From the NCBI GenBank assembly GCA_027717875.1, contig JALLOL010000031.1, positions 1 to 15,397 on the forward strand: a DNA stretch of 15,397 nucleotides. Reading direction: 5' to 3'. Shown one piece after another: positions 11,702 through 15,397 of the stretch. The translations under genes were made by a program, and so were the position numbers. The stretch comes from Acidobacteria bacterium AH-259-L09. Lineage in GTDB: Bacteria > Acidobacteriota > UBA6911 > RPQK01. The first letter of the stretch is position 1. Every line of letters begins with the position of its first letter. Under the pieces are notes generated by a model. It searched no databases, had not been told where the DNA came from, and worked only from the letters and a program-made list of their open reading frames with translations.

Positions 11702-13321
11702 ATGCTCGTTGCGGAAAGGGAGACTTTTCCTGAAATTATTGAATTACGCCAACAAGCCCATTATTGGCAGGCACAACACGCTCGAGCTGCTGAACGTGAG
11801 GCCGTTTGGAAGGAAAAGGCACTTAGGCTCGAGGCGGTGGTTCGACAGCAATCCGCTCAGATCAAGGAGTTGACCCAGCAGTCGGAAGCACTCCAAGCCA
11901 AGCTGGTATTACTGCAACAGCTGCACTTCGGAAAGAAAACCGAGAAGACAGAAAACCGAGAGCCGGAATGCAGTGCGGCTCCGGAACCGGATTCCAGAGA
12001 AGGCGACAGTCGCAGTCGACGCCAACGAGGCAAGCAACCGGGAACAAAGGGCAATGGGCGAAAACTCCACCTGAATCTACCCGTTGAAGAGGTGGTTCAT
12101 GATCTGCCGGATGGCAAGCGTTACTGTTCGGTATGCGGAAAGTCCTTTACCGTAATCGCCAACACGGAGGACTCCGAAGAGATCGATTGGCAAGTCATCC
12201 TAAGACGTCGCATACACAAGCGCAAGAAATATCGCCGCAACTGCAACTGTGACGGCGCTGCCATCATCACAGCGCCCCCTGCCCCAAAACTGATTCCCAA
12301 AGGGAAGTTCAGCTGTGAATTTTGGTCAAGGCTTATCTTGGACAAGTTTCTCTTGCAGAGGCCTCTGTATCGTATTTGCAACATGCTGCAATGGGAAGGG
12401 CTTGCCGTTTCTCAAGGCACACTGACCGGGGGCTTGAAGCGAATAGGTGAGCTTCTGCAACCGATCTATACGCTTATTCTGGAACGAAGCCGCTCGGCGA
12501 ACCACTGGTTCATGGATGAAACCCGCTGGATGGTTTTTGCCGAGATTGAGGGGAAAATCGGCCACCAATGGTGGCTGTGGGTCGTTGTTACCTCAGATAC
12601 CTGCTCCTTTATTTTGGATCCCTCCCGCTCCTCGGATGTGCCACGAGCCCACCTGGGACAAGACGCGGAGGGCATTATCAACGCCGACCGCTATGCAGCC
12701 TACAAGAAGCTGGGAGGACTTATCCACATCGCCTACTGCTGGACTCACGTACGGCGGGATTATCTCAGGATTCGAGACGGCCAGCGACAACTTCGATCCT
12801 GGGCAAGGCAATGGGTGCAGCGCATCAATGATCTGTTCCGGCTCAATGCCCAGCGCCTCAGGGTAAGATCGGACCGGGAAGCCTTTCGCCTCAGAGACCG
12901 GGCATTGCGTGATGCCCACGCCGCAATGCAGCAGACCTGGCATCGCCAATTGGCCGGCGGAAACCTACATGCGGCTCAGAAAAAAGCCTTGCATAGTTTG
13001 CGCAACCACTGGGAGGGTCTGTCGATCTTCCTGGATAATCCGGACGTTCCCATGGACAACAGCGAGTCGGAGCGGCAATTGCGTAATTCGGTGGTAGGAC
13101 GGAAAAACTACTATGGCAGCGGCTCGATCTGGAGCGGGATGTTAACGGCTGTCCTTTTCACCCTCTTGCAGACCCTTCTGAAAAACGGCCTCAATCCTCG
13201 GATATGGCTATTGGACTATTTCGAAGCCTGTGCGAAAAACGGCGGTCGTGCCCCAGACCCACTCGACAAGTTTCTTCCTTGGAACTTCTCCCACCGGCGA
13301 TACACAGGGAGGCCTCCATGA
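11702..13321 (+). CDS. tnpC: IS66-family transposase TnpC
   Basis: The 539-residue transposase has all IS66 domains in order: an N-terminal coiled coil/leucine zipper (about 13-75), a basic linker (RSRRQRGKQPGTKGNGRK), a zinc-binding region (CSVC at 142-145 and later CNC at 181-183), and the DDE catalytic core. Catalytic residues are Asp272 (WFMDETRW), Asp329 (INADRYAAY) and Glu457 (DNSESER), followed by NSVVGRKNYYGSGS and the C-terminal YFEACAKNGG segment that ends the family. No frameshift or internal stop is seen. It overlaps the DUF4338 gene by 4 nt (ATGA), so the two are translated together. Confidence 0.95.
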   Translation: MLVAERETFPEIIELRQQAHYWQAQHARAAEREAVWKEKALRLEAVVRQQSAQIKELTQQSEALQAKLVLLQQLHFGKKTEKTENREPECSAAPEPDSREGDSRSRRQRGKQPGTKGNGRKLHLNLPVEEVVHDLPDGKRYCSVCGKSFTVIANTEDSEEIDWQVILRRRIHKRKKYRRNCNCDGAAIITAPPAPKLIPKGKFSCEFWSRLILDKFLLQRPLYRICNMLQWEGLAVSQGTLTGGLKRIGELLQPIYTLILERSRSANHWFMDETRWMVFAEIEGKIGHQWWLWVVVTSDTCSFILDPSRSSDVPRAHLGQDAEGIINADRYAAYKKLGGLIHIAYCWTHVRRDYLRIRDGQRQLRSWARQWVQRINDLFRLNAQRLRVRSDREAFRLRDRALRDAHAAMQQTWHRQLAGGNLHAAQKKALHSLRNHWEGLSIFLDNPDVPMDNSESERQLRNSVVGRKNYYGSGSIWSGMLTAVLFTLLQTLLKNGLNPRIWLLDYFEACAKNGGRAPDPLDKFLPWNFSHRRYTGRPP

Positions 13322-14199
13322 GTGCAAAGGTGCCTCTTCGTTACTGCGGTCGTCAATTTACCGCTGAGGAAATCGATCTTATCCGGGAACTGATGGCATC
13401 CGAGGCCAAGCCCAATCGCGCTGAACTTTCTCGAGTCGTCTGCGATGAGCTGGGCTGGCTGTGTGCCAACGGTCGCCGCAAGGATATGTCCTGCCGTGTC
13501 GCCATGCTGCGCATGGAAAAAGACGGTTTAATCACCCTGCCACCGCCACTGACAGTAAACGGCAATGGCCGCAACCGCCCCGGGATCACCCCTCATAGCG
13601 ATCCCAGGGAACCCCTCACGCTTCCGGCCGGGGCTTTGGGTCCACTCCTGTTCCGTGCCGTCCATACACCAAAAAGCTCATCCCTGTGGAACGAAATGAT
13701 CGAGCGTTACCATTACTTGGGCTATAAGCCTCTCCCCGGCCAACAGATGCGCTATCTAGTCTTTGCGGGTATCTATCTCGTGGCCTTACTTGGCTTCGGA
13801 GCTGCGGCCTGGAAGGTAGCTCCCCGTGACCTCTATATCGGTTGGACGCCCCAACAGCGTGAACGAAACCTACATCTGATCGTCAACAACGCCCGTTTCC
13901 TGATCCTGCCTTGGGTCACCTCTAGAAATCTTGCTTCACGTATCCTGGCAGGCGTCGCAAAAATCCTGCCCTCCCATTGGGAAAACAGGTATAACTGTCG
14001 ACCTGTCCTGCTGGAAACCTTCGTCCAAAAAGATTTGTTTGCAGGCACCTGCTATCGTGCCGCAAATTGGATTCACCTCGGGGTATCTCAAGGACGAGGA
14101 AAGTGCGATAAACAACACCGATTCCCTGTGCCTGTCAAAAATATCCTCATCTATCCTCTGCATAAAAACTTCAGTCACATTCTAAAATCGGAAAAATGA
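13318..14199 (+). CDS. DUF4338 (DruA-like) passenger protein of the IS66 element
   Basis: I start this 293-residue protein at ATG 13318: GGGAGG (13307-13312) is 5 nt upstream and the start overlaps the tnpC stop. The N-terminal part (about 12-75) looks like a small helical DNA-binding region. The core, 120-285, carries the DUF4338 series: YHYLGYKPL 131-139, AAAWKVAPRD 162-171, IGWT 174-177, VNNARFLILPWV 189-200, LLETFV 231-236, GTCYRAANW 243-251, GRGK 259-262 and YPL 279-281. DUF4338 is the family of DruA, a component of Druantia anti-phage systems with no settled biochemical role that I know. No druB-E gene is nearby; the coupling to tnpC implies a job in transposition or element maintenance, which is inference. 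Confidence 0.85.
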   Translation: MSAKVPLRYCGRQFTAEEIDLIRELMASEAKPNRAELSRVVCDELGWLCANGRRKDMSCRVAMLRMEKDGLITLPPPLTVNGNGRNRPGITPHSDPREPLTLPAGALGPLLFRAVHTPKSSSLWNEMIERYHYLGYKPLPGQQMRYLVFAGIYLVALLGFGAAAWKVAPRDLYIGWTPQQRERNLHLIVNNARFLILPWVTSRNLASRILAGVAKILPSHWENRYNCRPVLLETFVQKDLFAGTCYRAANWIHLGVSQGRGKCDKQHRFPVPVKNILIYPLHKNFSHILKSEK

Positions 14200-14210
14200 C
14201 GCCTTATTGG

Positions 14211-14230
14211 GGGGTTCACTGAATGTTTAC
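14211..14230. repeat. Right terminal inverted repeat of the IS66-type element
   Basis: It is the exact reverse complement of 11579-11598 (20 of 20). It also encodes part of the foreign tail of the truncated antitoxin. Confidence 0.92.
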
Positions 14231-14238
14231 CAGCAAAC
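14231..14238. repeat. Target site duplication, right copy
   Basis: cagcaaac is identical to 11571-11578. It lies in the antitoxin codons for PFAE. Confidence 0.9.
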
Positions 14239-14399
14239 GGCATCACCCGACGCCTTAACTCCTCAAATATCAGGACATTGAGCTGCCGCCTAAGAGCCTC
14301 TCTGATGACCTCACTCCGATTTCGTCCAGACCGACCACAGACAGTGTCAAGCATGCGCTCAAGATCCTCATCGACTCGGACGGTAATGGTGCTTTTCAT

Positions 14400-14416
14400 G
14401 TTATACAATGTAATAC
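14400..14416. promoter_or_regulatory. Imperfect palindrome at the split antitoxin's start, probable operator
   Basis: TACAATGTA (14404-14412) is a palindrome around one central base, extended by GT and AC outer arms (12 of 16 arm positions match). ATACAA also repeats directly at 14403-14408 and 14413-14418, one helical turn apart. It touches the antitoxin ATG. TATTAC on the - strand (14415-14410) is a possible -10, which would give a leader of only a few bases. Confidence 0.4.
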
Positions 14417-14430
14417 AAACAGACAAATGA

Positions 14431-14559
14431 TGGCACGAGGGTTGTCATGAGCGGGTGGGGCTCACCTTTGCTCCAGAACTGGTGCGGGACGTGTACGTTG
14501 GAGCCAAATTCGTGAATGGAGTTCGTGTAGATCGAGTGAACCAAGTGGAAGCCGCCTGA
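14431..14559 (+). other. Short open fragment with protein-like composition, unrecognised
   Basis: Between the TA operon start and the peroxidase gene, the + strand is open for 42 codons and ends at TGA 14557-14559. It reads like a protein end (LTFAPELVRDVYVGAKFVNG, then VRVDRVNQVEAA). A GTG at 14455 could start a 34-residue peptide, but no Shine-Dalgarno is seen. It may be a gene remnant or chance. Confidence 0.2.
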
Positions 14560-14565
14560 GCCGAT

Positions 14566-15397
14566 TTACCGGGAGCCTTTCCTCGACATCCCTTCCTGAA
14601 CGGCCCCACTCAGGGCCCTGAGAAAAGCCAGCAGAGATTTTTTCTCTTCAGCTGTGAGGTGCAGAGGGCGCAGCTCAGGGTCCAGGTAGGGATTCGGGTT
14701 TCCACCTCGGTTGTAAAACTCAATGACCTCTTCGAGCGTGGGCAGGCTGCCGTCATGCATATACGGAGCCGTCCGGGCGATTTCGCGCAAGGTGGGGGTC
14801 TTGAAGGCTCCTTGATCCTTTTTTTTGCCCGTCACCTCAAAGCGGCCTGGATCGAGCAGTTCGCCATCTCGCCAGGCGATGCCGGTGTTATGGAAGCGCT
14901 CGTCCGTAAAGTTGGGCCCAACGTGGCAGGCCGAGCAATTGCCGTTGCCGCGAAAGAGGCGCAGCCCCGCGCGTTCTTTCTCCGATAAGGCCTCACGATC
15001 GCCGTAAAGATAGCGGTCAAAAGGTGAGTCGCCGGTAAGGATCGTTCGCACGTAGCTCGCCAGGGCTCGGGCCAGATCTTCGCCATGAATCTGGCGCTGG
15101 AAAGCTTTCTGAAACTGCTTGCGGTAGGCCCGCTTGCGCTTCAATCGGGAGACGGCTTCCTCCACCGTCATATCCATTTCCTTTGCGCTCTGGATCGGTT
15201 GCATCACTTGCTCTTCCAGCGTCGGGATGCGGCCGTCCCAGAAAAATGACCTCCCATAAGCGCGATTGACCAGCGTGGGGACGTTGCGATTACCCTGGCG
15301 GCCAAACACGCCGACGGCCGTGGCTTTCCCGTCCGCAAAGCCGCGCGCGGGCTGGTGGCACTCGGCGCATGAGAGGCTGCGGTCGCGGGAAAGCAGC
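14566..15397 (-). CDS. Di-heme cytochrome c peroxidase/MauG-family protein (N-terminus outside window)
   Basis: The frame is open from 15396 to the stop at 14566, 276 codons. Two c-type heme sites are seen: CAECH (15369-15355) and CSACH (14937-14923). Between them lie NVPTLVNRAYGRSFFWDGR and the long helical segment, and after them TPTLREIARTAPYMHDGSLP, then LEEVIEFYNRGG. All of this follows the bacterial di-heme peroxidase order. The Met in PYMHDG matches the distal Met ligand of true peroxidases, rather than the Tyr of MauG. The protein should act in the periplasm, reducing H2O2 or oxidising a partner; the signal peptide would be beyond the window end. The Cys-free C-terminal tail ends in RKGSR. 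Confidence 0.92.
   Translation of the reverse strand, partial: LLSRDRSLSCAECHQPARGFADGKATAVGVFGRQGNRNVPTLVNRAYGRSFFWDGRIPTLEEQVMQPIQSAKEMDMTVEEAVSRLKRKRAYRKQFQKAFQRQIHGEDLARALASYVRTILTGDSPFDRYLYGDREALSEKERAGLRLFRGNGNCSACHVGPNFTDERFHNTGIAWRDGELLDPGRFEVTGKKKDQGAFKTPTLREIARTAPYMHDGSLPTLEEVIEFYNRGGNPNPYLDPELRPLHLTAEEKKSLLAFLRALSGAVQEGMSRKGSR

Larger units (their letters stand above)
11579..14230 (+). mobile_element. Complete IS66-family element with DUF4338 passenger gene
   Basis: This 2,652-bp element is bounded by perfect 20-bp terminal inverted repeats starting GTAA, as in IS66, and flanked by an 8-bp direct target duplication. It encodes tnpC (11702-13321) and a DUF4338 protein (13318-14199) on the + strand, opposite to the TA operon that it interrupts. 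The accessory tnpA and tnpB genes of classical IS66 are absent, as in the ISBst12-like subgroup. Intact ends, an exact duplication and full ORFs suggest a recent insertion and probable mobility. Confidence 0.93.
14175..14399 (-). pseudogene. 5' fragment of the split RHH antitoxin, fused to an IS-encoded tail
   Basis: From ATG 14399 the - strand encodes a full RHH DNA-binding domain (STITVRVDEDLERMLDTVC, then RNRSEVIREALRRQL) and continues to RRRVMPFA. At 14230 the frame enters the IS and reads an unrelated 19-residue tail before a stop inside the element. The product (74 residues) keeps the operator-binding half but has lost the toxin-binding tail, which now lies 2.65 kb away at 11521-11578. 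No Shine-Dalgarno precedes the ATG. An in-frame ATG at 14426 would extend it by nine residues, but the family start is MKSTITVRVD. Confidence 0.85.

Noticed and set aside
12909..13097. Second + strand frame inside tnpC, possible tnpB-like gene
   Set aside because: It is a shifted reading of tnpC codons with no IS66 TnpB motif; classical tnpA/tnpB would lie upstream of tnpC, where only about 100 bp exist.
6037..14199. A full Druantia or DISARM defence system
   Set aside because: A DruA-like gene and a SNF2 gene are both present, but the DruA-like gene belongs to the IS66 element and no druE, methyltransferase, DrmA/DrmB or phospholipase-D gene is found. They are separate units.
1..15397. CRISPR arrays, tRNA or rRNA genes
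   Set aside because: No regularly spaced repeat-spacer pattern, cloverleaf or rRNA-like stretch was found in reading the window by eye; the repeated 20-mers are IS ends.

Overview
The window most resembles part of an acidobacterial-type chromosome. That is inferred from the gene neighbourhood (xanthine dehydrogenase genes with a small Cys-rich partner, a DUF1326 secreted protein, a di-heme peroxidase) and from the roughly 55% GC, non-enteric codon use; no rRNA or other marker is present, so the taxon is tentative. It reads as housekeeping metabolism at both ends with an accessory island of about 10 kb between.

Left block (1-4790). The 3' end of a molybdenum hydroxylase large subunit, its FAD subunit and a 69-residue Cys-rich protein form a tight + strand operon (4-nt or shorter junctions). 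A secreted DUF1326 protein and an unrecognised secreted protein follow on the same strand. A convergent sodium/solute symporter lies on the - strand, with short palindromes at both of its edges.

Island (4840-14430). It holds an IS256-type transposase remnant; hicA-hicB with a near-leaderless promoter that overlaps a perfect 18-bp palindrome; a two-gene unit of a tiny zinc-ribbon protein and a SWIM/SNF2 helicase of about 970 residues; yefM-yoeB with a recognisable paired operator; a brnT-brnA-like pair; an orphan ribbon-helix-helix antitoxin; and a PIN-domain toxin. There are thus four recognisable toxin-antitoxin (TA) pairs plus one orphan antitoxin. The PIN toxin's antitoxin gene has been cut in two by a complete 2,652-bp IS66-type element (11579-14230). 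The element has perfect 20-bp terminal inverted repeats and a perfect 8-bp target duplication (cagcaaac). Removing the element and one copy of the duplication restores a 72-codon antitoxin whose stop overlaps the toxin start. The element carries tnpC and, overlapping it by 4 nt, a DUF4338 (DruA-like) passenger gene.

Right block (14566-15397). The C-terminal part of a di-heme cytochrome c peroxidase/MauG-type protein on the - strand runs off the window end.

Most notable are the IS-split antitoxin with an orphaned but apparently catalytically intact toxin, the DruA-like gene inside an IS66 element, the zinc-ribbon plus SWIM-SNF2 unit set among TA modules, and the operator architectures in front of the TA genes. 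No complete known defence system (Druantia, DISARM, CRISPR, restriction-modification) is present.
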